64,000 nt of DNA from Deinococcus sp. Marseille-Q6407 (GTDB taxonomy: Bacteria > Deinococcota > Deinococci > Deinococcales > Deinococcaceae), in contig NZ_CAMPFU010000003.1 of the NCBI RefSeq assembly GCF_946848805.1, forward strand, positions 344,001 through 408,000. Direction: 5' to 3'. Position numbers and translations under genes: made by a program. A model generated the notes under the pieces. It made no database searches. It saw only the letters and a program-made list of their open reading frames with translations, and was not told the origin of the DNA. How positions within the stretch are numbered: the first letter of the stretch is position 1; the number at the start of each line of letters is the position of its first letter. Shown in pieces: positions 1 through 9,396 of the stretch.

Positions 1-28
1 GTGGCTGGAAACGTTGCTCACGCCAGGC

Positions 29-556
29 TTAGCGGCGACTGCGGCGTTCGGCGGCCTGCAGTGCCACTTCCAGGGCACCACGGCTGGCCAGCGGAGCAGA
101 GGCCAGGTGGGTCAGGGCCAGCGCCAGAGCATCGGCGGCGTGGTTGTTTGCCAGCGCACGCAGCCCCAGATTGGCTTTGACCATATAGATGACCTGTGCC
201 TTTTCGGCCCGGCCGGTACCCACTAAGGCTTTCTTGACCTGCATGGGGCCATAACCGTAGACCGGCAGCCCACGCTGCCCACAGGTGAGCTGCACCACGC
301 CGTATGCCTGCCCCACCTTAAAGGCCACGTCTGCCTGACGGCGCAGAATCTGGTCTTCCATGGCAACGACGTCCGGCTGAAATTCATCCAATACAGCTGA
401 TACATGCTGATGCAGAGTCAGCAGGCGCTGGCCCATCTCCTGTGAGCTGGGGGTGGTCACGCACTCCTGATGCAGGCAGGCGGCGCGGCGAACATCTCCT
501 TCCACCACGCCGAGGCCCAGATTCGCCAGTCCAGGGTCCACGCCCAGGACCCTCAT
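29..556 (-). CDS. ruvC: Crossover junction endodeoxyribonuclease RuvC
   Basis: RuvC resolves Holliday junctions made during recombinational repair, normally together with RuvAB. The protein begins MRVLGVDPG, so the first catalytic Asp is residue 7; a Glu follows at 67 (VAMEDQ), and the last pair reads H139-A-A-D142 (NNHAADALA). A His instead of the Asp of E. coli RuvC is the arrangement known from Thermus RuvC. About 175 aa is normal length. An in-frame ATG two codons upstream (562) is possible; I chose 556 because it gives the canonical Asp7. The gene lies 85 nt downstream of the HesB/IscA gene on the same strand and is probably cotranscribed with it. Confidence 0.93.
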   Translation of the reverse strand: MRVLGVDPGLANLGLGVVEGDVRRAACLHQECVTTPSSQEMGQRLLTLHQHVSAVLDEFQPDVVAMEDQILRRQADVAFKVGQAYGVVQLTCGQRGLPVYGYGPMQVKKALVGTGRAEKAQVIYMVKANLGLRALANNHAADALALALTHLASAPLASRGALEVALQAAERRSRR

Positions 557-641
557 GGGCATACGCCCAGTTCAAACACGCTCATAGACAAAGCATAGAG
601 AGAAGGGCGGAACCCACAAGCAGACTCCGCCGCTGAGGGTC

Positions 642-1058
642 TCAGCTGTGGCAGGAGCCGCCTTCTCCTTCCGGGGCAGTGACGCCGTCGGTGCGGAAGG
701 AGTGGCCGCAGCCGCAGGAGCTGGTGGCATTAGGGTTATGGACCGTAAAGCCGCCGCCCATCAGGTTCTCGACAAAGTCCACCTCGCTGCCGCGCAGCAG
801 GGCCAGGCTGGCCTGATCTACCAGCAGCTTTACGCCACGGTCGTACACGATGGTGTCGCCCTCAAGTTCGCGGTCGTCAATGGCCATGCCGTACTGATAG
901 CCGCTACACCCACCGCTCTTGATAAATACGCGCACCCCTGCGTCCGTCTTGCCGCTGCCGGCCAGAATGCTCTGGGCCTTCTGGGCACCGAAATCGCTGA
1001 TGGTGATGGCCTTAGGCTCGGCGGGCTGGGTCGCCGCTGGAAACAGTTCTGCCGTCAT
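642..1058 (-). CDS. Iron-sulfur cluster assembly/insertion protein, HesB/IscA/ErpA family
   Basis: Small A-type carrier that delivers Fe-S clusters to apo-enzymes. The family signature is complete: SGGCSGYQY with Cys51, and the C-terminal SSCGCGHSF with Cys115 and Cys117, which are the three cluster ligands. The first ~20 residues and the Gly/Glu-rich tail after the CGC motif are additions to the ~105-aa core. A TAAGCT -10 box ends 6 nt before the ATG, so the mRNA is probably leaderless. ErpA-like versus IscA-like cannot be decided from sequence alone. ruvC follows downstream. Confidence 0.92.
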   Translation of the reverse strand: MTAELFPAATQPAEPKAITISDFGAQKAQSILAGSGKTDAGVRVFIKSGGCSGYQYGMAIDDRELEGDTIVYDRGVKLLVDQASLALLRGSEVDFVENLMGGGFTVHNPNATSSCGCGHSFRTDGVTAPEGEGGSCHS

Positions 1059-1064
1059 GCGGGC

Positions 1065-1070
1065 AGCTTA
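1065..1070 (-). promoter_or_regulatory. -10 box of leaderless hesB/iscA promoter
   Basis: TAAGCT on the minus strand, 6 nt before the ATG at 1058. The spacing matches the repeated leaderless arrangement of this window. Confidence 0.55.
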
Positions 1071-1175
1071 GCACCGCTGGGGAAGCGGGAAACGCGGCCC
1101 CCATCGCAAAGCGTTGCACCGATAACTCTGGGTGAACTCTGGCTTTTTTGTCACATAACTTGAGTGAGGCTTTGA

Positions 1176-1181
1176 TAGATT
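1176..1181 (+). promoter_or_regulatory. -10 box, leaderless promoter of the small gene at 1189
   Basis: TAGATT followed by 7 nt and the ATG at 1189. It decides the choice of MSNAYAEW as the start over the in-frame codon 9 nt upstream. Confidence 0.55.
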
Positions 1182-1188
1182 GCTCGGT

Positions 1189-1449
1189 ATGAGTAACGCT
1201 TATGCTGAGTGGTTCGCCCAGGTTGAAAAGGACTACGGCGACCAGCTGTCCGAGATGACGCTGCCCGACGGCCTGCCCGAGCATCTGGCTGACCTGATGG
1301 AAGCCGGGGACCAGGAAGCCGTCCTATTCATGCTGAAAGTGGCCTGGCAGCTGGGCGCCCAGGCCGGGCTCTCGGCCGGAGTGCGGCTGGCCAAGCACGG
1401 TCAGCTGCCGCAGCGGGATACCAGCCCATCCAGCGGCCTGAAAGCCTGA
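1189..1449 (+). CDS. Conserved-looking small protein, unknown function
   Basis: I do not recognise this 86-aa acidic, helix-rich protein (starts MSNAYAEWF). It has no signal peptide, metal-binding cysteines or membrane segment; a central Ala/Leu-rich helix (about residues 40-65) may be an oligomerisation surface. The -10 box 7 nt before the ATG and the terminator just after the stop make it a self-contained transcription unit between hesB and minD, and its codon use matches the neighbours, so I consider it real. Confidence 0.75.
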   Translation: MSNAYAEWFAQVEKDYGDQLSEMTLPDGLPEHLADLMEAGDQEAVLFMLKVAWQLGAQAGLSAGVRLAKHGQLPQRDTSPSSGLKA

Positions 1450-1484
1450 GTCTCCCTCACCTCACTTTCCCCTTTTCCAGAACT

Positions 1485-1525
1485 GAAAACCGCCCGGCCC
1501 ACTCGCAGCGGCTGCGGCGGTTTTC
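1485..1525 (+). terminator. Terminator after the 1189 gene
   Basis: Perfect 10-bp arms GAAAACCGCC (1485-1494) and GGCGGTTTTC (1516-1525), ending in a T run. It separates the small gene from minD. Confidence 0.75.
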
Positions 1526-1567
1526 GGCTGCCGGGCCCTTTAGGGTGTCAGGGGACGGGGTTCACGC

Positions 1568-1573
1568 TACAAT
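1568..1573 (+). promoter_or_regulatory. -10 box of leaderless minD promoter
   Basis: TACAAT, 8 nt before the minD ATG at 1582. No Shine-Dalgarno sequence is present. Confidence 0.6.
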
Positions 1574-1581
1574 TTGAAACC

Positions 1582-2388
1582 ATGGACGCCAAAGTCATCG
1601 TAGTGACCTCGGGCAAGGGGGGGGTCGGCAAGACCACCACCACCGCCAACATCGGTGCGGCCCTGGCCAAACAGGGCGAAAAGACCGCCGTTATCGACGT
1701 GGACGTGGGCCTGCGTAACCTGGACGTGGTGATGGGCCTGGAAAGCCGGGTGGTTTTTGACCTGATCGACGTGCTGGAAGGCAAGTGCAAACTGAACCAG
1801 GCGCTGATCCGCGACAAGCGGGTGGAAAACCTCTACCTGATGCCAGCCTCACAGACCCGCGACAAGGACGCGCTGGACCCGGAAGTGTTCAAGCAGGTGA
1901 TTGACCGCCTGCTGAACGAGGAAGGCTTCGACCGGATTCTGGTGGACAGCCCGGCCGGGATCGAGTCCGGTTTCAAGACGGCCGCCGCGCCGGCGCAGGG
2001 CGCCCTGGTCGTGGTGAACCCGGAAGTCTCCAGCGTGCGTGACGCCGACCGGATCATCGGGCTGCTGGAAGCACACCAGGTGGGCGAAATCCGGCTGGTG
2101 ATCAACCGCCTGCGGCCGGCCATGGTTGCCAGCGGCAACATGCTGAGCGAAGCCGATATGGTGAACATCCTCAACGTCAAGCCGATCGGCATCATTCCCG
2201 AAGATGACGGTATCATCGTTTCGACCAACGTGGGCGAGCCGGCGGTGCTGGGCACCTCCAAAGCGGGGCAGGCCTTTATGGACACGGCGCGGCGCATTCG
2301 CGGCGAGGACGTGCCCTTCCCGGTTTACGACGAGGAACCGGCCGGCGGCTTCTGGGCCAAATTGCGCCGGCTGCTGGGAGGCGGCTGA
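1582..2388 (+). CDS. minD: Septum site-determining ATPase MinD
   Basis: MinD is the membrane-attached ATPase that, with MinC and MinE, keeps FtsZ rings away from the poles. The deviant Walker A motif GKGGVGKTT lies at residues 11-19, the switch region DVDVGLRNLD follows at ~40-49, and the protein ends in a basic/hydrophobic amphipathic helix (GGFWAKLRRLLGG) typical of the MinD membrane-targeting sequence. Length 268 aa is normal. It overlaps minE by one base (TGATG), so translation is coupled. minC is not in this neighbourhood. Confidence 0.97.
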   Translation: MDAKVIVVTSGKGGVGKTTTTANIGAALAKQGEKTAVIDVDVGLRNLDVVMGLESRVVFDLIDVLEGKCKLNQALIRDKRVENLYLMPASQTRDKDALDPEVFKQVIDRLLNEEGFDRILVDSPAGIESGFKTAAAPAQGALVVVNPEVSSVRDADRIIGLLEAHQVGEIRLVINRLRPAMVASGNMLSEADMVNILNVKPIGIIPEDDGIIVSTNVGEPAVLGTSKAGQAFMDTARRIRGEDVPFPVYDEEPAGGFWAKLRRLLGGG

Positions 2389-2648
2389 TGTTCGGGTGGT
2401 TCAAGAGCCGCGAGGACCGCAGCAAGGAAGCCCTGCGCGACCGGCTGGAGCTGGTACTGGCCTATGACCGCGCCAACGTATCGCCGGGCAAAATCGACGC
2501 GCTGCGGGCCGACCTGCTGGAAGTGGTGCGCAAGCACTTCCCGGCCGGCGAAAGCTCGATTGAGGTGGAACAGATGGGCGACAAGATGGTGCTGTCGGCC
2601 AATATCCCGCTGGAAAGTGGCACCCGCCCCAGCCCCAAGCACACCTGA
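2388..2648 (+). CDS. minE: Cell division topological specificity factor MinE
   Basis: MinE stimulates MinD ATPase and drives Min oscillation or polar release. The 86-aa protein starts MFGWFKSRED, an amphipathic membrane-binding N-terminus, followed by the anti-MinCD helix region (SKEALRDRLELVLAYDRA) and the dimerisation domain (KIDALRADLLEVVRKHF). It is coupled to minD by a one-base overlap and followed by a strong terminator. Confidence 0.95.
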   Translation: MFGWFKSREDRSKEALRDRLELVLAYDRANVSPGKIDALRADLLEVVRKHFPAGESSIEVEQMGDKMVLSANIPLESGTRPSPKHT

Positions 2649-2700
2649 GGGCATCACACACAGCAGAGGCCACGCGCCAGTCTTACCAACCCAGTTCAAC

Positions 2701-2734
2701 AAAGAGCAGCCTGCGCGGGCGCTGCTCTTTTTTT
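2701..2734 (+). terminator. Terminator of minDE
   Basis: Perfect 10-bp stem AAAGAGCAGC/GCTGCTCTTT with a 10-nt loop and a run of T directly after it. Confidence 0.9.
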
Positions 2735-2819
2735 ATGTTTCTTAGAGGTTTCCTGCCCAGTCCGGACCGCCGGGGCCAGCTCCGGGAGCAGGCTGACGAT
2801 CAGACGTGTACCTGGGCCT

Positions 2820-2825
2820 TAGAGT
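2820..2825 (+). promoter_or_regulatory. -10 box of leaderless aldo/keto reductase promoter
   Basis: TAGAGT, 7 nt before the ATG at 2833. It argues for the MDYRKLGK start rather than the in-frame codon at 2806. Confidence 0.55.
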
Positions 2826-2832
2826 AGAGGGT

Positions 2833-3786
<954 letters not shown>

Positions 3787-3799
3787 TAAGGCAACGCAA

Positions 3800-3846
3800 T
3801 CTAGAAAACGGCCCGGAAGATTCTGCCTTCCGGGCCGTTTTCTAGA
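3800..3846. terminator. Bidirectional terminator between convergent genes
   Basis: Perfect 20-bp arms (3800-3819 and 3827-3846, core AAAACGGCCCGGAAG) with a 7-nt loop between the aldo/keto reductase and ferredoxin genes. The A/T ends give a T run on both strands. Confidence 0.92.
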
Positions 3847-3881
3847 GCTTGGGCCGCCGGCATTTCCGGCAGCGGATATGT

Positions 3882-4118
<237 letters not shown>

Positions 4119-4124
4119 AGGGGC

Positions 4125-4130
4125 AGTATG
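4125..4130 (-). promoter_or_regulatory. -10 box of ferredoxin promoter
   Basis: CATACT on the minus strand, 6 nt before the ATG at 4118; one mismatch to TATACT. Confidence 0.45.
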
Positions 4131-4253
4131 CCGCGCAGTTGATGAGATGACAAGGGCGGCCAGCCGGGGAGGAATGCTGTCCAGGCGCATTAAATCCCGA
4201 CTTTGCTGGTCAGGATTACCGCAACACCAGCAAGCAGGCTGCCCCCGCCAGGG

Positions 4254-5030
4254 TCAGGCGCGGCGGGCCAGCTCAGCTTCGGCCAAGGCCAGGTCTGAGT
4301 CCTTGTCCACGTCGGTGCCCACGGCGGCGTGTGGGGTGATGATGGCCCGGGCTTCGACCCCCAGCAGGCGGCTGACCGCCTCCTCCAGCCGGCGCACCGT
4401 CAGCTGACCGGTCAGCAACCGCAGCAGGACCCCGGGACCGATCAAAGCTGCCAGTTTGAGCGGCGCTTTACGGGCGTCCAGCACCGCCCGCAGCTTGGGC
4501 AGGAAGCGCCCGACCAGCTGGGGATCAAACAGAAACAGGTTGCCGCCGGTAAAAGTGCCGTCTTTGACCCGCACGAAGGTGCGCTTGACGCCGGGATAGG
4601 CGGCCTCGCAGGCCTGACGCGGCACCACCGGATACAGCAGCCCCGCGCCGGGCAGGAGTGCGGCCTGGTCCAGCACATCGTTCAGCTGCGCGGGCGAGAG
4701 CATCGGAATGTCGGCGGTCAGGACCAGCGCCCGGCCGGCCTGATCCCCCAGCGCTTCCAGGCCAGACGAGAGATTATCAATCAGGCGGCCGGTGTCGGGC
4801 AGTTTCAAATCGATCAGGGCGTCCATCTCGGAGGTGGTCGGGCCGATGTAGGCGACCCGGCCCACCCGGCCACTATCCCGGACCGTCCGCAGCACGTGCA
4901 GCGCCATCGGCTCGCCGGCCACCGGCACCAGCGCCTTGACCGGCACCCCGTGGGCGGCGGCAAACGGGTCACCCGGATCACCCCCGCCGAGAATCAGGGC
5001 TTGGTACTGCGCGGAAGCGGAAGCGGTCAT
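4254..5030 (-). CDS. MobA-like nucleotidyltransferase (NTP_transferase family)
   Basis: The N-terminal segment [18 protein letters not shown]...[11 protein letters not shown] is the nucleotide-binding signature of the MobA/GlmU-type Rossmann fold, with the loop after ALILGGG and the Lys of VKALVPV contacting the [11 protein letters not shown] carries the metal-binding Asp of these enzymes. 258 aa is longer than MobA; the C-terminal third resembles a MobA-related subfamily that ends with a parallel helical region. The substrate (molybdopterin, CDP-polyol or other) cannot be told. TACACT 7 nt before the ATG suggests its own leaderless promoter. Confidence 0.8.
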   Translation of the reverse strand: MTASASAQYQALILGGGDPGDPFAAAHGVPVKALVPVAGEPMALHVLRTVRDSGRVGRVAYIGPTTSEMDALIDLKLPDTGRLIDNLSSGLEALGDQAGRALVLTADIPMLSPAQLNDVLDQAALLPGAGLLYPVVPRQACEAAYPGVKRTFVRVKDGTFTGGNLFLFDPQLVGRFLPKLRAVLDARKAPLKLAALIGPGVLLRLLTGQLTVRRLEEAVSRLLGVEARAIITPHAAVGTDVDKDSDLALAEAELARRA

Positions 5031-5037
5031 GGGGGAC

Positions 5038-5043
5038 AGTGTA
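5038..5043 (-). promoter_or_regulatory. -10 box of nucleotidyltransferase promoter
   Basis: TACACT on the minus strand, 7 nt before the ATG at 5030. Confidence 0.5.
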
Positions 5044-5086
5044 AAGGTCTGAAGCCAGAAGCCCCCTGCCCAGCAGGGACGGCACC

Positions 5087-6526
5087 TCAGCCCGGCCCGT
5101 TTCTTTCCAGCTCGTTTCTTTCCGGGTCTGGCGGCGGCGTGGCCGGCAGCACCAGCCGCGCCGTAAAGCCGGCGCCTTCTGTGCTTTGCAGTTCCAGGCG
5201 GCCACCGTGGACCTCGGCCGCCCGCTGCGCCAGCGCCAGCCCCAGCCCGTGTCCACCGCCCGCCGCCTGGCCCTGGCGGGAAGAATCGGGCCGGTAAAAA
5301 GCCTGCCCCAGCCGCGCCAGCACCTCGGGCGAGACGCCAGGGCCTTCGTCCTGCACGGTGATTCTGGCTTCGCCGTTCTCGCCTTCCAAGAGCACCTGCA
5401 CCGGCGTGCCGCCACCATACTTCATGGCGTTGACCACCAGATTCCAGACCGCCTGCCCCAGCAGCACCGGGTCGCCCTCGGTCCAGAGGCCCCGGCCGCT
5501 GGGGGCCACCTGCAGGTCCACATCGGCCAGTTCGTCGAGTTCGCGGGCGCGGTCCACGGCGTCGGCCGCCAGCGGGTGCAGGGCCACCGGCTGCCGCGCA
5601 ACCGACGAGGGGTCACGCGAGAGCAGCAGCAGGTGGGTGGTCAGGTCCGAGAGCCGCTCCAGATCGGTGCCGATTTCGCGCAGGTCCTGGCGGTAGCGCT
5701 CGGCGTCGCGGGGCCGGCTGAGACTGCCCTGCACCCGCGCCGTGAGGGCCGCCAGCGGAGAACGCAGGTCGTGCGCGGCGGCGCGGGCAAAGTCCTGCTC
5801 GCGCTCACGGGCTTCGGCCAGCTGCGCGAAGGTCCCTTGCAGGGCGCGGGCCAGCATGCCCAGTTCGTCGCCCTGCTCGGTGAGCGGCAGCGGGCGGCGC
5901 AGGTCACCGCTTTCGCCCACCTCGCGGGCAGCCACCTCCAATTGCCGCACCGGGGCCAGCAGCCGGCCCGACACGGTCCAGCCCACCACCAGCGCCAGCA
6001 GCAGCGCCAGCGGCAGCAGCATCCAAAAAGCCCGCTGAAAAGCCTTGTTGGCCCGGCCCAGCGACCCGGTATCGGTCATCACAGTCAGCAGCAGCGGGGG
6101 GCCGGAGGTCCGCAGTTCCCGCACCGCCACCAGCTTGTCCTGATTCTGAATCTGGTAGAGATTGACCGGCAGGTCCAGCGCCAGCCCTTTCGGGAAATGA
6201 GCGGTCTGGTTGTAGACCCACTGCCCGCTCACCTGCGCCGCCAGCCGCAGCTCCAGGTTCTGGGTCTGCACATTCTCGTTCGCAATCTGTGACAGGTCCA
6301 GCCACAACCACTGCATTCCCTCGGCGCCGCCGGCGCGGTCCACCTCGCGCTCGACCCGCGACTGCACGATCAATACACTGCTGAGCAGCTGTTCTTTTTC
6401 AGAGAGGTACAGAAATTGCCGCACCGTCAGGTAGATGCCCCCGGCCACCAGCATGGCAGCCAGCCCGGTGGCCAGCGCCGCCCAGAGGGTCAGGCGGGCG
6501 CGCAGGCTCAGGCGCATTTGTGGCAT
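5087..6526 (-). CDS. Membrane sensor histidine kinase
   Basis: Sensor partner of the response regulator encoded just upstream. Order: short basic N-terminus (RLSLRARL), first membrane segment (~12-35), a periplasmic sensor region of ~130 aa, second membrane segment ([14 protein letters not shown]), HAMP linker ([21 protein letters not shown]), HisKA with the phospho-acceptor His in [13 protein letters not shown], then the ATPase N box ([14 protein letters not shown]), DEGPGVS and [11 protein letters not shown]. About 479 aa. The start lies 19 nt after the regulator stop; ATG 6517 is an alternative. Stimulus unknown. Confidence 0.92.
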   Translation of the reverse strand: MPQMRLSLRARLTLWAALATGLAAMLVAGGIYLTVRQFLYLSEKEQLLSSVLIVQSRVEREVDRAGGAEGMQWLWLDLSQIANENVQTQNLELRLAAQVSGQWVYNQTAHFPKGLALDLPVNLYQIQNQDKLVAVRELRTSGPPLLLTVMTDTGSLGRANKAFQRAFWMLLPLALLLALVVGWTVSGRLLAPVRQLEVAAREVGESGDLRRPLPLTEQGDELGMLARALQGTFAQLAEAREREQDFARAAAHDLRSPLAALTARVQGSLSRPRDAERYRQDLREIGTDLERLSDLTTHLLLLSRDPSSVARQPVALHPLAADAVDRARELDELADVDLQVAPSGRGLWTEGDPVLLGQAVWNLVVNAMKYGGGTPVQVLLEGENGEARITVQDEGPGVSPEVLARLGQAFYRPDSSRQGQAAGGGHGLGLALAQRAAEVHGGRLELQSTEGAGFTARLVLPATPPPDPERNELERNGPG

Positions 6527-6545
6527 GGCTCCTGCACCCGGCGGC

Positions 6546-7211
6546 TCATGCCTCGACCCGGTACCCCCGCCCGCGCTCGGAGCGGATGGCTTCGGGGGCC
6601 AGCTTGCGGCGCACATAACGCACGTACACGTCCACAATGCGGGCTTCACCGTCGAAGTCGGCGCCCCAGACCCGGTCCAGCAGGTCCTCGCGGGTAAACC
6701 AGCGCTCCGGGGACAGCGTCAGCGCTTCAAGCAGAGCGTACTCGCGGCCGGTGACCGCCACCTCCTCGCCGTCCCAGGTCACGGTGCGGGCCACCGTATC
6801 CAGGGTGCCGCGCCCCTCACCGAAATGCAGCACCGGCGCACTCTGGCCGCGCTCGCGCCGGGTCAGGGCCCGCAGGGTCGCCAGCAGTTCGGGCATGGCG
6901 AACGGCTTGGTGAGATAAGCGTCACCGCCGATGTCCAGGCCGTGAACCCGGTCGGCCACCTCGGTGCGGGCGGTCAGGAACAGGATGGCGGTATCGAGCC
7001 CCGCTTCGCGCATCTGCGCCGCCACCCCGAAGCCGTCCAGCTCGCCAGGCACCATCACGTCGAGCACCGCCAGCGGATAGTCGCCCATCACTGCCGCTTC
7101 CAGGGCGTCGTCGCCGGTCTGCACCCAGGTCACGTCATAGCCGGCTTCGGCCAGGGCCTCACGGGTAGGCTCGGCGATGCGGGCGTCGTCTTCCAGCAGC
7201 AGCAGGCGCAT
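6546..7211 (-). CDS. OmpR/PhoB-family response regulator
   Basis: Two-domain regulator of 221 aa. The receiver begins [14 protein letters not shown] (acidic pair), has the phospho-acceptor Asp in AVLDVMVPG, the Thr/Ser switch in FLTARTE and the Lys in [11 protein letters not shown]. The C-terminal winged helix ([27 protein letters not shown]...[12 protein letters not shown]...RGRGYRVEA) is the OmpR DNA-binding type. It is the first gene of a regulator-kinase operon; TAGACT lies 6 nt before its ATG and a perfect inverted repeat sits just upstream. Confidence 0.95.
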   Translation of the reverse strand: MRLLLLEDDARIAEPTREALAEAGYDVTWVQTGDDALEAAVMGDYPLAVLDVMVPGELDGFGVAAQMREAGLDTAILFLTARTEVADRVHGLDIGGDAYLTKPFAMPELLATLRALTRRERGQSAPVLHFGEGRGTLDTVARTVTWDGEEVAVTGREYALLEALTLSPERWFTREDLLDRVWGADFDGEARIVDVYVRYVRRKLAPEAIRSERGRGYRVEA

Positions 7212-7217
7212 GGGAGC

Positions 7218-7223
7218 AGTCTA
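7218..7223 (-). promoter_or_regulatory. -10 box of response regulator promoter
   Basis: TAGACT on the minus strand, 6 nt before the ATG at 7211. Confidence 0.55.
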
Positions 7224-7239
7224 GCGGGCCAGGCTAAGG

Positions 7240-7292
7240 GGCGGTTGGAACCGGGGGCCGGCTTGCTCCCCCGTCCCCCGGTTCCAACCGCC
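7240..7292. repeat. Perfect 18-bp inverted repeat in divergent promoter region
   Basis: Arms GGCGGTTGGAACCGGGGG (7240-7257) and its exact complement (7275-7292) around a 17-nt loop, between the divergent regulator and cmk genes. No T run follows on either strand and no gene converges here, so a simple terminator role is unlikely. Possible operator, cruciform or RNA element; function unknown. Confidence 0.8.
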
Positions 7293-7301
7293 ACACCGCC
7301 C

Positions 7302-7328
7302 AGCCACTACATCTCCCAAGCCACTACA
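7302..7328 (+). repeat. 10-bp direct repeat AGCCACTACA before cmk
   Basis: AGCCACTACA at 7302-7311 and again at 7319-7328, a 17-bp period. The second copy runs into the cmk -10 box (TACACT). Confidence 0.6.
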
Positions 7329-7330
7329 CT
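7325..7330 (+). promoter_or_regulatory. -10 box of leaderless cmk promoter
   Basis: TACACT, 7 nt before the GTG at 7338; this fixes the GTG as the start. Confidence 0.6.
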
Positions 7331-7337
7331 GAGGAGC

Positions 7338-7970
7338 GTGATTATCACGATTGACGGCGTAGCGGCAAGCGGCAAAAGCACGGTGGCATCGGGCGTGGCG
7401 CGCACTCTGGGCATCCCGTATATCAGCTCAGGACTGCTCTACCGCGCCGTGACGCTGTGCGGCCTGGAAGCTGCTCTGGAAGGCGGCGACCTACGGGTGC
7501 TGGAGCATTTGCAGGCCCAGCCACCGCGCCTGGACCCCCGCGCCGAGGGCAACCGGGTGTGGCGCGGAGAGCGGGAGCTGACCGAAGCCCTGCACGCCAC
7601 CCGGGTGGACGAAGGGGTCAGTGCCTACGCCGCGCTGCCGGAAGTGCGGGCCTGGGTGGACGAACAGCTGCGGGCCCTGCCGGCGCCCTTCGTGGCCGAG
7701 GGCCGCGACATGGGCACCAACGTGTTTCCGCAGGCACAGGCCAAGTTCTACCTGACCGCGCACCCACGGGTGCGGGCCCAGCGACGCAGCGCCGAGCGCC
7801 CCGAGGAGCTGGACGCCATTGAAGCCGCACTGGTCGAGCGTGACGCCCGCGACGCGGCCCAGAGCGCCCCGGCGGCCGACGCCCTGATGATCGATACCGG
7901 CGAGCTGAGCGCGCAGCAGGTGATTGACCGGATCGTGGCCGAGGTCGAAAGCCGCCGGGCACGCGCCTGA
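7338..7970 (+). CDS. cmk: Cytidylate kinase
   Basis: Phosphorylates CMP and dCMP to the diphosphates in pyrimidine nucleotide supply. The P-loop [15 protein letters not shown] is at residues 7-21, [11 protein letters not shown] follows as the CMP-contacting segment, and [22 protein letters not shown] is the family signature including the GRDxG motif. 210 aa is normal. The open frame extends ~900 nt upstream, but that part is not coding: homology begins at [12 protein letters not shown], which starts at GTG with a -10 box 7 nt upstream. Confidence 0.94.
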   Translation: MIITIDGVAASGKSTVASGVARTLGIPYISSGLLYRAVTLCGLEAALEGGDLRVLEHLQAQPPRLDPRAEGNRVWRGERELTEALHATRVDEGVSAYAALPEVRAWVDEQLRALPAPFVAEGRDMGTNVFPQAQAKFYLTAHPRVRAQRRSAERPEELDAIEAALVERDARDAAQSAPAADALMIDTGELSAQQVIDRIVAEVESRRARA

Positions 7971-7995
7971 CACGCGGCCCGGCCCCGGCGCGGGT

Positions 7996-9240
7996 TTATT
8001 TGGCGGCGTCCACCACCCATTCACCCTGACGCATCAGGGGAACGCGCTCGCCGCCGGCGGTCAGGCCGTCCACATCCGAAGTGGGACTGCCGATCATCCA
8101 GTCCACGTGAATCAGCGAGCGGTTGCCGCCGGCCGCCGCCAACCGCTCGGCGTCGCCGCCGCCCTGCACGTTGGTGGGGTAGCAGCGGCCCATCGCAATG
8201 TGCGAGGCGGCATTCTCGTCAAACAGGGTCATGTTAAACAGGCTGCCGGTCTGGGCCACCGGCGCCGAGGCCGGTACCAGCGCCACTTCACCCAGGTGCG
8301 AGGCGCCCTCGTCGGTTTCAACCAGCTGGCGCAGGGTCTCTTCGCCGGTCTCGGCGCTGACTTCCACCGCTTTGCCGTCCTTGAAGGTCATGCGGATGCC
8401 ACTGATCAGGGTGCCCCGGACCGAAAGCGGTTTGCTGGCCACGGCCACGCCGCTCACCCGGTCGCGGTGCGGCGCAGTAAAGACCTCGTCGGTGGGCATG
8501 TTGGGCACGGTGCGGTTGCCGGTGGGGCCGGTTAGGGCGCCGCCGTCCCAGACGTGGCCGTCGGCCAGGCCCACCGTCAGGTCGGTGCCTTCGGCGTTGC
8601 GAATATGCACCGCGCTGAACTGCTGCCCGTTGAGGTACGCGGTCAGGCGGGCCAGCCGGTCCACGTGCGCTTCCCAGGCCGCCACCGGGTCATCTTCGTT
8701 GATGCGCGAGACGGTAAAGATGTCTTCCCACAGCCGCGCCACGCCCTCAGCTTCCGGCAGGTCCGGGTACACGCTGCGGGCCCAGGCCGGGGTGCTCATC
8801 GCGCCGAGGGTCCAGTCGATCAGGTGGCCGCTCACGGCTGCCGAGACTTTTTCGCTCAACTGCGCGCCGCGCTTGGTGCGTTCGGCAATCAGGCTGCCGT
8901 CCACGCCCGAGAGCAGGTTGGGGTCGTCTCCGCGAATGCCGATGCGGGCGTAGCCGTCGTCCACCATCCGCTCGGCCTGCTCCATCGCCCAGTCGGGGAT
9001 AAACAGCGCGGCCTCGCGGCTGCCTTCCACGTAGCGCAGCCGCTCTAACTGGTCATCGCGCCAGTCCACCCGCACGTCCAGCGCTCCGAGGCGGTAAGCC
9101 TCCTGCACGATCTCGCGCACCAGCGGCGCCGCTTCTATGGGCGCGTTGATCTGCAATTTGCCGCCGGGCTGCAGGCCAGCGCCGGTCTCCACCAGGACGC
9201 GGGCGTACTCGTGCAGCTTCTCTTCAAATGTTCTGGGCAT
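7996..9240 (-). CDS. Aminopeptidase, M29 (thermophilic AmpS/PepT) family
   Basis: Metal-dependent exo-aminopeptidase, cytoplasmic, ~414 aa as usual for M29. Recognisable family segments are the N-terminal [30 protein letters not shown], the central [17 protein letters not shown]...[18 protein letters not shown] and the C-terminal [35 protein letters not shown]...IHVDWMIGS, which carry the Glu, His and Asp metal ligands. I chose ATG 9240 because TATGCT ends 7 nt before it; the in-frame ATG at 9252 overlaps that box. Confidence 0.93.
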   Translation of the reverse strand: MPRTFEEKLHEYARVLVETGAGLQPGGKLQINAPIEAAPLVREIVQEAYRLGALDVRVDWRDDQLERLRYVEGSREAALFIPDWAMEQAERMVDDGYARIGIRGDDPNLLSGVDGSLIAERTKRGAQLSEKVSAAVSGHLIDWTLGAMSTPAWARSVYPDLPEAEGVARLWEDIFTVSRINEDDPVAAWEAHVDRLARLTAYLNGQQFSAVHIRNAEGTDLTVGLADGHVWDGGALTGPTGNRTVPNMPTDEVFTAPHRDRVSGVAVASKPLSVRGTLISGIRMTFKDGKAVEVSAETGEETLRQLVETDEGASHLGEVALVPASAPVAQTGSLFNMTLFDENAASHIAMGRCYPTNVQGGGDAERLAAAGGNRSLIHVDWMIGSPTSDVDGLTAGGERVPLMRQGEWVVDAAK

Positions 9241-9247
9241 ACCCGCC

Positions 9248-9253
9248 AGCATA
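9248..9253 (-). promoter_or_regulatory. -10 box of M29 aminopeptidase promoter
   Basis: TATGCT on the minus strand, 7 nt before the ATG at 9240. Confidence 0.5.
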
Positions 9254-9384
9254 GCAAGGGAGCCTGGCCGGGCCGCTGCTGGGCCGGGGTCGGCAGGGCA
9301 CCCGGGGAAAAGCCGGCGGCAACTTAAGGCTCGCCCAAAACCCGCCTCCCTCTCCGGGACGCTGCCCAGCCCTGTGGCGTCCTG

Positions 9385-9390
9385 TATGCT
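9385..9390 (+). promoter_or_regulatory. -10 box of M16 protease promoter
   Basis: TATGCT, 6 nt before the ATG at 9397. Confidence 0.55.
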
Positions 9391-9396
9391 GAAGTG

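Noticed and set aside
6435..7337. Long N-terminal extension of the cytidylate kinase frame
   Set aside because: It is antisense to the kinase/regulator operon, has no homology, and a GTG with a well-placed -10 box marks the true start.
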